From Clostridiales bacterium (GTDB taxonomy: Bacteria > Bacillota > Clostridia > Christensenellales > QALW01), in contig JAHAAN010000090.1 in NCBI GenBank assembly GCA_018376855.1, positions 1 through 7,764 of the forward strand: a stretch of DNA of 7,764 bases, written 5' to 3'. The translations under genes and the position numbers were made by a program. Below, piece after piece: positions 1-5,586 of this stretch. The notes under the pieces were generated by a model. That model was not told where the DNA came from, did not search any database, and was given only the letters and a program-made list of their open reading frames with translations. Every line of letters begins with the position of its first letter. Position 1 is the stretch's first letter.

Positions 1-217
1 GGGAGACAAGCGTAACGATGGCGGTTGTGCTGTCTGCCGCGTACCATGTGTGATGGTAGGAAAACGAAAAATCATATTCCGCAGACGCCCAGCTTTTCAG
101 GCCGCTGTCAGGGCGAAGCGTGGCTTTGACGGGATGCGAAGCAAGTTCAACGGTGTTTGTGCAGGCGGTGCACAGCAGCGCCGCGCAGAGCGCAAAGGCA
201 AGAAAAAAGCGTTTCAT
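1..217 (-). CDS. Lipoprotein of unknown function, N-terminal part, cut by window start
   Basis: The first 72 codons of a minus-strand gene run off the left edge. The protein starts MKRFFLAFALCAALLCTACT: a short basic head, a hydrophobic stretch, and a Cys at residue 19 in the context L-C-T-A-C. This is a lipoprotein signal peptide with a slightly atypical -3 residue, so the mature protein should be lipid-anchored to the outer face of the membrane. The visible mature part has no motif I recognise. It contains aromatic residues and a V-T-L-V-S stretch, as in beta-rich extracellular domains. Start choice: ATG at 217 has its AAAGGA (232-237) 14 bases upstream, which is long. An in-frame TTG at 221-223 is only 8 bases from that site and would add two residues, so it may be the real start. 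Frame, signal peptide and upstream promoter make the gene itself fairly secure; its function is unknown. Confidence 0.75.
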   Translation of the reverse strand, partial: MKRFFLAFALCAALLCTACTNTVELASHPVKATLRPDSGLKSWASAEYDFSFSYHHTWYAADSTTAIVTLVS

Positions 218-279
218 AAACAATTATCCAATCCTTTCTGAGCTTGGGAGCATGTTCGGAATTTAGGTTTTCGCGGAAT

Positions 280-310
280 AAAAAGCCGTTAGGCTGTTTT
301 TCAGCCGGCT
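280..310 (-). terminator. Terminator-like hairpin in the lipoprotein leader (candidate attenuator)
   Basis: Read on the minus strand, AGCC-GGCTG (310-302) pairs with CAGCC (296-292) and GGCT (287-284) around an AAAAA loop, with a 4-base bulge on one side. TTTT then ATT follow. That is 9 paired bases plus a short U tract. It lies between the predicted start of transcription (about 315) and the lipoprotein start codon. No minus-strand gene precedes it, so it would act as a leader attenuator or 5'-end stabiliser rather than as an end-of-gene terminator. The U tract is short, so efficiency is uncertain. Confidence 0.4.
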
Positions 311-321
311 GAATTGTAAAA

Positions 322-350
322 ATTATATAATATTTTGTGAATTTTTTCAA
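322..350 (-). promoter_or_regulatory. Sigma-A type promoter for the minus-strand lipoprotein
   Basis: On the minus strand, TTGAAA (350-345) is followed by a 17-base spacer and a perfect TATAAT (327-322). The predicted transcript start is near 315, giving a leader of roughly 95 bases. The surrounding DNA is strongly AT-rich. Its -35 box lies only 6 bases from the -35 box of the divergent pyrE promoter. Confidence 0.7.
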
Positions 351-356
351 TTATGC

Positions 357-385
357 TTTACAACCTTTTATAAATCGTTCATAAT
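357..385 (+). promoter_or_regulatory. Sigma-A type promoter for the pyrE unit
   Basis: TTTACA (357-362) is followed by a 17-base spacer and CATAAT (380-385), each one mismatch from consensus. The start of transcription would fall in the run of seven A residues at 388-394, about 118 bases before pyrE. The leader contains possible stem pairings (GGGGC 435-439 with GCCCC 463-467, or CAAAG 431-435 with CTTTG 459-463) but no U tract. I saw no PyrR-type binding loop. Confidence 0.65.
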
Positions 386-393
386 ATAAAAAA

Positions 394-513
394 ATGCGCC
401 GGAGAAACAGTGTGAAAATAAGGCGCTGCGCAAAGGGGCTGTTTCAGCATGGAAGCAGCTTTGCCCCGCAGGCTGAGGCCGTTGCAAATTCAATAAGGTA
501 TGGTGAATCATGA
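394..513 (+). CDS. Possible 39-codon leader ORF overlapping the pyrE start
   Basis: An ATG at 394 opens 39 codons ending in TGA at 511-513, which overlaps the pyrE ATG (510-512) in the ATGA arrangement typical of translational coupling. The ATG would lie at or within a few bases of the predicted transcript 5' end, so no Shine-Dalgarno site is possible and translation would have to be leaderless. The peptide starts MRRRNSVKIRR and is basic, resembling no family I know. It could be a regulatory upstream ORF or pure chance; an open frame of this length is not strong evidence by itself. Confidence 0.2.
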   Translation: MRRRNSVKIRRCAKGLFQHGSSFAPQAEAVANSIRYGES

Positions 514-1199
514 TGAGCTATAAGCAGGAATTTATCGAATTTATGGTGCGCTCGGGTGTGCTGACATTCGGGGATTTTACCACAAAAAGCGGAAGAAAGA
601 CCCCGTATTTTATTAACACCGGAAACTATAAAACCGGAGCGCAGGCCGCTCAGCTGGGCGAATTTTATGCGCGGTGCATTTTGGAGAATCAGGTTCGGTG
701 CGATGTTCTGTACGGGCCGGCATATAAGGGGATCCCGCTTGCGGTATCGGCGGCGATCGCGCTGTACGGCAATCACGGTGTGAATGTGAACTATTGCTTT
801 AACCGCAAGGAAGCAAAGGATCACGGCGAGGGCGGATCGCTCGTGGGCTATAAGCCGCAGGAAGGGCAGGAGATTTTGATTGTGGAGGATGTGATCACGG
901 CGGGAACGTCCGTGCGCGAATCGCTGCCGCTGCTGGCGTCCGTTGCAAAGGTAAACGTTCACGGCCTGATTATCTCCGTGGATCGCATGGAGCGCGGAAA
1001 GAGCGAGCTCAGCGCGCTTCAGGAGGTGAAAAAGGAGTTCGGAATCCAAACCTATGCGATCGTAACCGTTCGGGACATTATGCAAGCGCTGCATAATAAG
1101 CCTGTGGACGGAAAAATATACATTGACGATGAAACCTACGCGCGGATGCGCGCGTATCTAAAGGAGTACGGAATCGAGGAGGCGCAGGCGAATGTTTAA
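510..1199 (+). CDS. pyrE: Orotate phosphoribosyltransferase
   Basis: Converts orotate and PRPP to orotidine 5'-phosphate and pyrophosphate, the fifth step of de novo pyrimidine synthesis, in the cytosol. The 229-residue product is close to the usual family length (about 210-230). The N-terminal region with SGVLTFGDFTTKSGRKTPYF (15-34) is typical of clostridial PyrE. GPAYKGIPL is at 69-77, the flexible catalytic loop with FNRKEAKDHGEGG at 97-109, and the PRPP-binding signature VEDVITAGTS at 125-134; all key acidic and Thr/Ser residues are present. The start is ATG 510 or the next codon, ATG 513; GGTGA (502-506) and TAAGG (494-498) lie upstream and do not decide between them. The gene overlaps the next by 8 bases, so the two are co-translated. 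No other pyrimidine gene is in view, so this pyrE stands apart from a pyr cluster at least here. Confidence 0.96.
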   Translation: MMSYKQEFIEFMVRSGVLTFGDFTTKSGRKTPYFINTGNYKTGAQAAQLGEFYARCILENQVRCDVLYGPAYKGIPLAVSAAIALYGNHGVNVNYCFNRKEAKDHGEGGSLVGYKPQEGQEILIVEDVITAGTSVRESLPLLASVAKVNVHGLIISVDRMERGKSELSALQEVKKEFGIQTYAIVTVRDIMQALHNKPVDGKIYIDDETYARMRAYLKEYGIEEAQANV

Positions 1200-1608
1200 A
1201 CGCATATACGGCTGGGATTCGCTTTCAACGCTGCTTGTGCTCGTCAGTGTTCCTTTTTTGCTCAGCGCATATACGGTGTGCTTGAGCATTGTTATTTGGC
1301 TGTATGTACTGTTCAGGACATTTTCGCGGAATATGGAGGCGCGGGCGCGGGAGAAGCGGAGTTTTGAGGCGTGGGTGCTGCGGATCGCTTCTAAAAGCGG
1401 CGCGCAGGAAAAAGCTGCGAAGCGGCAGGAGGCGCGCCGTAAGCGCGAGGCGGAAAAGGATGCGCAGCGTAAGCGCAGGGAGGAAGCAAAGAACTACCGT
1501 TATTTTTCCTGCCCCAAATGCCATGCAAGACTGCGTGTTCCGCGCGGCAAAGGAAAGATTCGCCTGACATGCACACAATGCGGGGAGAAATTTATCAAAA
1601 ATACTTAA
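1192..1608 (+). CDS. Small membrane protein with charged helix and C-terminal zinc ribbon, function unknown
   Basis: 138 residues in three parts. Residues about 10-42 are hydrophobic and long enough for one long or two short membrane helices. Residues about 45-100 are very rich in Arg, Lys, Glu and Ala, predicting a long charged helix or coiled coil. Residues 107-134 form a zinc ribbon with paired cysteines CPKC (107-110) and CTQC (127-130) separated by a basic loop containing VPRGKGK. Such ribbons bind one zinc and often nucleic acid or a protein partner. The layout suggests a membrane-anchored protein displaying the ribbon in the cytosol, but that is inference. The start is well placed, 9 bases after AGGAGG (1177-1182), inside the end of pyrE. 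I do not recognise a named family beyond 'zinc-ribbon domain protein'. Confidence 0.85.
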   Translation: MFKRIYGWDSLSTLLVLVSVPFLLSAYTVCLSIVIWLYVLFRTFSRNMEARAREKRSFEAWVLRIASKSGAQEKAAKRQEARRKREAEKDAQRKRREEAKNYRYFSCPKCHARLRVPRGKGKIRLTCTQCGEKFIKNT

Positions 1609-1653
1609 TGCTGAACGCGCTGATTTTGTAAAGCGCAGCGAGTAGAGGAATAC

Positions 1654-2568
1654 ATGGGGAATTCGGCACAGAAGCGGACAGCTGCGGTACTGATTGTGAT
1701 CGCGGGCTGCCTTTGGGGGACGATGGGGCTTTTTGTGCGCTATTTAAGCGTTCAGGGGCTTGACAGTATGCAGATCTGCACGGTACGGAGCATTCTTACG
1801 GCAGTGCTGCTGACAGCGGCGTTGGGCATCTTTAAGCCGGCGCTTCTGAAGGTGCGCCTGCGGGATCTGTGGTGCTTTGCGGGAACGGGAATTGCAAGCG
1901 TGCTTTTTTTCAATTATTGCTATTTTAAATGCATGAGCGTTACATCGCTTTCGGTAGCGGCGGTGCTGCTGTATACGGCGCCGTTTTTTGTGATCGTCTT
2001 TTCTTACTTTTTGTTTAAGGAAAAGATCAGCCAGAGAAAGACGGCGGCGCTTGTTTTGGCGTTTTTGGGATGCGTGCTGGTAAGCGGCGTGTTTTCGCAG
2101 GGCGAGGCAGTGCCGGTGAGTGGGCTGCTGCTGGGGCTTTGTGCCGGCGTGGGCTATGCGCTATACAGCGTTTTCAGCCGTTATGCGCTGCAAAGGGGCT
2201 ATCACAGCCTGACGGTAACGGCGTATACGTTTCTTTTTGCGGCAGCGGGCGGCGCTTTGATTACGGATTTTACTCCCATTGTGCAGGCTGTGGGGGACGC
2301 TCCGGTTCCGACCTTGGGCTTTTATATTCTCTTTGCGGCGGTTTCGACGCTGCTTCCGTATATTTGCTATACGAAAGGGCTTGGCGCGATCGAAAACGGA
2401 ACGGCTTCGGTGCTTGCTTCGGTGGAGCCTGTTATTGCCACCATGATCGGCATCTTTGTTTTTCATGAGGCGCTCACGCTTTCTAATGCGGCGGGAATGG
2501 CGCTTGTGCTGGCGGGAATGGTGATTCTTAACCCTGTGCGGCGGGGAAAGCGGAAAGCACAGGAGTAA
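1654..2568 (+). CDS. EamA-family (DMT superfamily) transporter
   Basis: A 304-residue integral membrane protein with about ten hydrophobic helices and two tandem EamA repeats, roughly residues 11-145 and 155-294. Typical features are G-C-L-W-G-T near 18-23 in helix 1, Y-T-A-P-F-F near 107-112 followed by the FKEK loop (121-124) closing repeat 1, and S-V-E-P-V-I near 256-261 with HEALT (271-275) closing repeat 2. Length is normal (about 300). Members export or import small metabolites such as amino acids, nucleosides or drugs; the substrate cannot be read from sequence. The start ATG follows AGAGGA (1644-1649) with a short gap. It lies 45 bases after the zinc-ribbon gene with no clear promoter between, and a strong terminator follows, so it probably ends the pyrE transcript. 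The C-terminal tail is basic, consistent with a cytosolic end. Confidence 0.92.
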   Translation: MGNSAQKRTAAVLIVIAGCLWGTMGLFVRYLSVQGLDSMQICTVRSILTAVLLTAALGIFKPALLKVRLRDLWCFAGTGIASVLFFNYCYFKCMSVTSLSVAAVLLYTAPFFVIVFSYFLFKEKISQRKTAALVLAFLGCVLVSGVFSQGEAVPVSGLLLGLCAGVGYALYSVFSRYALQRGYHSLTVTAYTFLFAAAGGALITDFTPIVQAVGDAPVPTLGFYILFAAVSTLLPYICYTKGLGAIENGTASVLASVEPVIATMIGIFVFHEALTLSNAAGMALVLAGMVILNPVRRGKRKAQE

Positions 2569-2582
2569 GCGGGTTCGTTAAA

Positions 2583-2612
2583 AAAGGCAGCTTCTTTTCG
2601 GAAGCTGCCTTT
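2583..2612. terminator. Strong bidirectional rho-independent terminator
   Basis: GGCAGCTTC (2586-2594) and GAAGCTGCC (2601-2609) form a perfect 9-bp stem with a 6-base loop, extended by A-T pairs on both sides. T-rich sequence follows on the plus strand (TTTGTGTTT) and a run of six T on the minus strand. It lies between the convergent EamA transporter and endoA genes and can end both transcripts. Confidence 0.9.
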
Positions 2613-2626
2613 GTGTTTAAAAGGAA

Positions 2627-2977
2627 TTATTCGTCCGCCGCAAAGCCGAGACTGATTAGCAGGGCGCGGTTGATTTTCTTCATATCGGGCGCGGACAGCT
2701 CGCCGATCCGCTCGCGAAGCCGCTTTTTATCGATCGTTCTGATCTGTTCTAACAGAACCACGGAATCCTTTACCAAACCGTGTCCTTCGGCGCGAAGCGG
2801 GATATGCGTAGGCATTTTGGCTTTATCCAGCTTTGAAGTGATCGCCGCTGCAATAATCGTGGGGCTGTGGCGATTTCCTATGTCGTTCTGCACAACCAGT
2901 ACGGGACGGATCCCGCCCTGCTCTGAGCCGATTACGGGGCTTAGATCGGCATAGTATATTTCTCCTCGTTTAACCAT
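2627..2977 (-). CDS. ndoA: MazF/PemK-family endoribonuclease toxin EndoA
   Basis: Sequence-specific mRNA interferase of the type II toxin family; the Bacillus subtilis homologue EndoA cleaves RNA at UACAU. The protein begins MVKRGEIYYADLSP and carries GSEQGGIRPVLVVQND (17-32), AAITSK (44-49) and LLEQIRTIDKKRL (75-87). These motifs match B. subtilis EndoA very closely, including the catalytic Arg (R24) and Thr (T47). With the start at ATG 2977 it is 116 residues, the same as EndoA. That start has GGAG (2988-2991) at 10 bases, whereas an upstream in-frame GTG at 2986 has only 1 base of spacing and is unlikely. The gene ends next to the shared terminator. Unusually, no antitoxin frame precedes it: the 274 bases upstream have no convincing ORF. 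It is therefore an apparent orphan toxin or has a partner elsewhere. Confidence 0.94.
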   Translation of the reverse strand: MVKRGEIYYADLSPVIGSEQGGIRPVLVVQNDIGNRHSPTIIAAAITSKLDKAKMPTHIPLRAEGHGLVKDSVVLLEQIRTIDKKRLRERIGELSAPDMKKINRALLISLGFAADE

Positions 2978-3251
2978 TTTTTTCACTCTCCGTTGTGCTT
3001 TTCATTGCATGTCGGAGCAGTTCGCCCGCAACAGAGAAGCTTCGGTGCAGATCATGGCGTCTGCGTGAACTGCTCCGTACTCTATGTTATGCGCGAGCGG
3101 CGCATCATGCGATGCGGAAACGCTCCTTATGTTCTGAAGCTATTATGCCCGCTGGGACAGTGTTCCATACAGCGAGCTGCTGGTGAAAACACAGAGCTTT
3201 TGGCGAAAAAACGAGGCGCTTTCCATTTGCCGTTTATGAGAAACGAGATTC
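2978..3251. other. 274-bp spacer between nnr and endoA, rich in inverted repeats, no convincing gene
   Basis: I translated the minus strand here and found only short frames without credible starts: 27 codons from ATG at about 3226, and frames open for about 45 codons with no start codon near a ribosome site. None resembles a ribbon-helix-helix antitoxin or alanine racemase. There is no clear promoter, and no U tract at any hairpin. The spacer does hold several stems: an 11-bp inverted repeat (3013-3023 with 3067-3077) enclosing a smaller stem, overlapping 5-6 bp stems at 3089-3116, and a bulged stem near 3149-3173. It may be a structured leader of endoA, an unannotated small RNA, or the remnant of lost genes. 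Confidence 0.5.
3013..3077. repeat. 11-bp perfect inverted repeat with nested stem
   Basis: CGGAGCAGTTC (3013-3023) and GAACTGCTCCG (3067-3077) are exact reverse complements 43 bases apart. Inside are GCAGA (3047-3051) with TCTGC (3060-3064), and a self-complementary GAAGCTTC (3036-3043). The whole could fold as a multi-branched element. No T run follows on either strand, so it is not an ordinary terminator. Confidence 0.75.
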
Positions 3252-4682
3252 TTATTGGAGGCGGCAGTCTCGGCGGAGAAAAACTTCTTCAAAAGCGCAG
3301 GGGAGCTGATCGGCTGTCATGGCGCGGGCAGAGTGCTTTTCGGCGCAGATCTGCCCGGCAGCGCTGTGAAGGAGCACGCCGGCGCAGGCGGCGTTTATTG
3401 CGGAGGCTCCGCTGCACAAAAAGCCGGTAATGCAGCCGGCGAGAACATCGCCGCTGCCGGCCTTGGCCAGCCCGCTGTTAGGCGCTGAAACAACAAATGT
3501 TTCAGCGCCGTCTGTGATGACCGTGAAATCGTTTTTTAATGCGATTACGGCGTTTGTGCGCGCTGCAAGCTCATGAGCGGCTTCTACGCTTTTTTTGCGG
3601 ATTGTGGCGGTCGAGAGACCAAGTAGCTTTGCGGCCTCTCCTGCATGCGGTGTCAGGATCAGCGGCGCGTGCGCGCAAAGAGCCTCCGGCGATTCGGCGG
3701 TGTAGAGAGCATCTGCGTCAAGAACGAGCGGAAGCCCGAGCGACAGCAGCTCGCGCGCGGTTCGCCGCGTGCGTTCGCTGCGACCTGCCCCCATGCCGAA
3801 GGCAAGGCAGGAAAGGCCGCTTGTTTCGTGAGCGGGGCGCGCCATTACGGGCCACGGACGGCAGCGGTAAAAGGCTTCGTTTTCTTCGTTTACCATCAGG
3901 CAGACGCGGCCCGCGCCGCTTTTCAGTGCGCTCAGCGCGCTGAGCATTGCCGCTCCCTCCATGCCCCGCGTCCCTCCGAAAATGCCTGCAAAGCCGAAAG
4001 CGCCTTTGTGTTCGTTTTCGCTGCGCGCAGGCAGAAGAGCGGTGAGATCCGATTCATGCAGCAGGAAGGGAGTACCGGGCGGCAAAGGAAAATGAAGGCC
4101 GATATCGCAGACGGTCAGCCTGCCCGAATATACGGGCCCCTGCCCTATGCAGTGGCCGAGCTTCGGCGTGGAAAAGGTGATCGTGTGATCTGCGCGCACC
4201 GCGGCTTCGGCTGCGCCGTCGGAGGCGTTTAAGCCGGAGGGAACATCAATGGAAATAATTTGCGCTTTTTCCTTCAGCGCGTTGATTTCGGCAATGGCGC
4301 TGCGCGCGGAGGGGGATAACGGCATGTGAAACCCGATCCCGAGCAAAGCGTCCACTACGATGCGCATATCCTCGCATGGCTCAAAAAGCGCAGAACACAT
4401 TCCGGCAAAGTATCGGGCGTCTTCTGTGCGCGGCTCGCCGCACGGGGCAAGGACGGAAACCCGAACGCCCCTAAGAGCCAATTCGGCAGCGCAGGCATAA
4501 CCGTCCCCGCCGTTGTTTCCCGTTCCGCAGACAACGAGGACAGGCTCCTGCTTTAAGGACTGCACAAGATCGGCGGCGGCGATTCCTGCGCGATGCATGG
4601 CTTCCCGCGCGGAGACGGAGCAGGATGAAAAGCTTGCGCGTTCAAGCTCTGCGGTTTGGGCGGCAGTCAACAGAGGCTCCAT
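3252..4682 (-). CDS. nnr: Bifunctional NAD(P)HX epimerase / ADP-dependent NAD(P)HX dehydratase
   Basis: A repair enzyme that restores hydrated, inactive NAD(P)HX to NAD(P)H: the N-terminal domain (about 1-205) epimerises it, and the C-terminal ribokinase-like domain (about 215-470) dehydrates the S form using ADP. Counted from M at 4682, the sequence shows the nucleotide-binding GTGNNGGDG (53-61) and IDVPSGL (145-151) of the YjeF N-terminal domain. The kinase-like domain has KGAFG (226-230), DADAL (322-326), LTPHAGE (343-349) and AGSGDVLAG (408-416) with the catalytic Asp. Its 476 residues match the fused bacterial form. ATG 4682 is preferred over ATG 4700 because AAGGAA (4691-4696) lies 9 bases before it, while the earlier ATG has no ribosome site. 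It lies 51 bases downstream of recX and is probably co-transcribed with it. Confidence 0.96.
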   Translation of the reverse strand: MEPLLTAAQTAELERASFSSCSVSAREAMHRAGIAAADLVQSLKQEPVLVVCGTGNNGGDGYACAAELALRGVRVSVLAPCGEPRTEDARYFAGMCSALFEPCEDMRIVVDALLGIGFHMPLSPSARSAIAEINALKEKAQIISIDVPSGLNASDGAAEAAVRADHTITFSTPKLGHCIGQGPVYSGRLTVCDIGLHFPLPPGTPFLLHESDLTALLPARSENEHKGAFGFAGIFGGTRGMEGAAMLSALSALKSGAGRVCLMVNEENEAFYRCRPWPVMARPAHETSGLSCLAFGMGAGRSERTRRTARELLSLGLPLVLDADALYTAESPEALCAHAPLILTPHAGEAAKLLGLSTATIRKKSVEAAHELAARTNAVIALKNDFTVITDGAETFVVSAPNSGLAKAGSGDVLAGCITGFLCSGASAINAACAGVLLHSAAGQICAEKHSARAMTADQLPCAFEEVFLRRDCRLQ

Positions 4683-4733
4683 AAAATCTCTTCCTTCCAT
4701 TATTTAATATTGATATCGGTTTTTATTATTGAT

Positions 4734-5366
4734 TTAATATTCGTCCTCCGATAGGTCTTCGGTGCAGGCGTTCACGGCCAAACGGATGATATCCCACGAA
4801 AAACCGCGGCGTGCAAGAAGCTGCGAAAGCTTTGCACGTTTTTCACGCTCTGGCAAGGAAGCATAGCGGTACAGGTTCTTTTGCGCCAGCGCGGCGGCAG
4901 CGGAAAGCTCCTCCTCCTCGGAAAGCTCCTCCAGCGCTTCTTCGGCGTCTTCGCGAGAAACCCCTTTTTGCCGAAGCTTCTGTGCCAGCGCAAGGCGGCC
5001 GTAAGCATTGCTTCGCTTTATGAGCGAGGCGGCAAGCTCGCGGTCATTTAGATATCCCTGCGCGCGCAGAGAGGCAACGGTTTTGGCAACGGTATCGTCG
5101 TCAAAGCCCTTGCGTTCCAAGGCGGCGGTGATTTGGGCTTCGCTTTTGGCGCTGGCGGCGAGAAGCGAATAAGCGGCCTCGCGCGCGCAGAAAAAAGCGT
5201 CCTCTTGGGCAAGGGTAAGCTGAAGCTGGTTGTTCCATTCCATGCCGACATGCAGGCCGTATTGTGCTGCCGTGTGTTCCGTTATGCCTAAAACAAATTG
5301 GCCGTCGGCATAAATATTGCAGCGGTTCTTTTGTTTTTTTTGCGGCGAGATCTCTGTGATCTTCAT
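4734..5366 (-). CDS. recX: Regulatory protein RecX
   Basis: RecX binds RecA and modulates its filaments in recombination and the SOS response. The 210-residue product has the expected all-helical layout after a short beta-rich N-terminal region (MKITEISPQKKQKNRCNIYA, then FVLGI). It then has repeats of three-helix modules, with A-A-Y-S-L-L, a helix ending R-K-G-F-D-D-D-T-V, L-N-D-R-E-L-A and Q-K-L-R-Q-K-G-V, and a final module with L-S-Q-L-L-A-R-R-G-F. The acidic C-terminus (EDLSEDEY) is common in the family. ATG 5366 is chosen because the AAAGGA site (ending at 5379) directly abuts an earlier in-frame ATG at 5378, leaving no room for it; spacing to 5366 is 12 bases, somewhat long. It has its own promoter upstream and nnr follows. 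No recA or other recombination gene is in the window. Confidence 0.94.
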   Translation of the reverse strand: MKITEISPQKKQKNRCNIYADGQFVLGITEHTAAQYGLHVGMEWNNQLQLTLAQEDAFFCAREAAYSLLAASAKSEAQITAALERKGFDDDTVAKTVASLRAQGYLNDRELAASLIKRSNAYGRLALAQKLRQKGVSREDAEEALEELSEEEELSAAAALAQKNLYRYASLPEREKRAKLSQLLARRGFSWDIIRLAVNACTEDLSEDEY

Positions 5367-5401
5367 AAAACAAGTCATTCCTTTTATTGTATTCTGATTC
5401 T

Positions 5402-5430
5402 ATTATAATATAATGCGCGGCATTTTTAAA
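5402..5430 (-). promoter_or_regulatory. Promoter for recX (and probably nnr)
   Basis: On the minus strand, TTTAAA (5430-5425), a 17-base spacer and a perfect TATAAT (5407-5402). The predicted transcript start is near 5395, giving a leader of about 30 bases. The -35 box matches consensus at only four of six positions. No LexA-type operator was recognised. Confidence 0.6.
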
Positions 5431-5441
5431 GCCGTTTTTTT
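5418..5441 (+). terminator. Weak terminator-like hairpin without an obvious upstream gene
   Basis: CGGC (5418-5421) can pair with GCCG (5431-5434), with two more A-T pairs inside, followed by seven T (5435-5441). The stem is short and no plus-strand gene ends here. It overlaps the recX promoter, so it could stop stray rightward transcripts or be chance in AT-rich DNA. Confidence 0.25.
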
Positions 5442-5514
5442 GTTTTCTGCAAAGAAAAGCCGTGATGTGCGGGCGGCAAAATTCAGAAATTTACAGATTG
5501 TTCATCAGATCGTA

Positions 5515-5543
5515 TTGACGGATAGGATAAAAAATTGTAAAAT
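5515..5543 (+). promoter_or_regulatory. Sigma-A type promoter for the cyclophilin gene
   Basis: TTGACG (5515-5520), a 17-base spacer and TAAAAT (5538-5543), each one mismatch from consensus. The transcript would start near 5550, about 37 bases before the TTG start at 5587. This placement also shows that the open frame extending upstream to 5413 is not translated. Confidence 0.75.
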
Positions 5544-5586
5544 AAATTTTATCTTGCATAGATTCACGGATACGGGAGTGACAGGA

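Noticed and set aside
444..1094. Long minus-strand open frame opposite pyrE
   Set aside because: pyrE on the other strand has every expected motif; the minus frame reads as a His/Arg-rich shadow without a ribosome site.
1617..1636. Stem GCGCT/AGCGC between the zinc-ribbon gene and the EamA transporter
   Set aside because: Five base pairs with a 10-base loop and no T tract; too weak for a terminator.
2978..3251. Short minus-strand frames as an EndoA antitoxin or alr remnant
   Set aside because: The longest have no credible start codon with a ribosome site and no similarity I can see to ribbon-helix-helix antitoxins or alanine racemase.
3645..4232. Long plus-strand open frame opposite nnr
   Set aside because: Antisense to a well-supported gene with all family motifs; composition is typical of a GC-rich shadow frame and it has no family resemblance.
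4702..4741. Direct repeat ATTTAATATT (4702-4711 and 4732-4741) between recX and nnr
   Set aside because: Only two copies of a low-complexity AT-rich decamer, one overlapping the recX stop; no further copies seen, so chance is likely.
5413..5586. In-frame upstream extension of the cyclophilin reading frame with ATG at 5413
   Set aside because: The stretch contains the promoter (5515-5543), lacks a ribosome site, and would bury the signal peptide 58 residues inside the protein.
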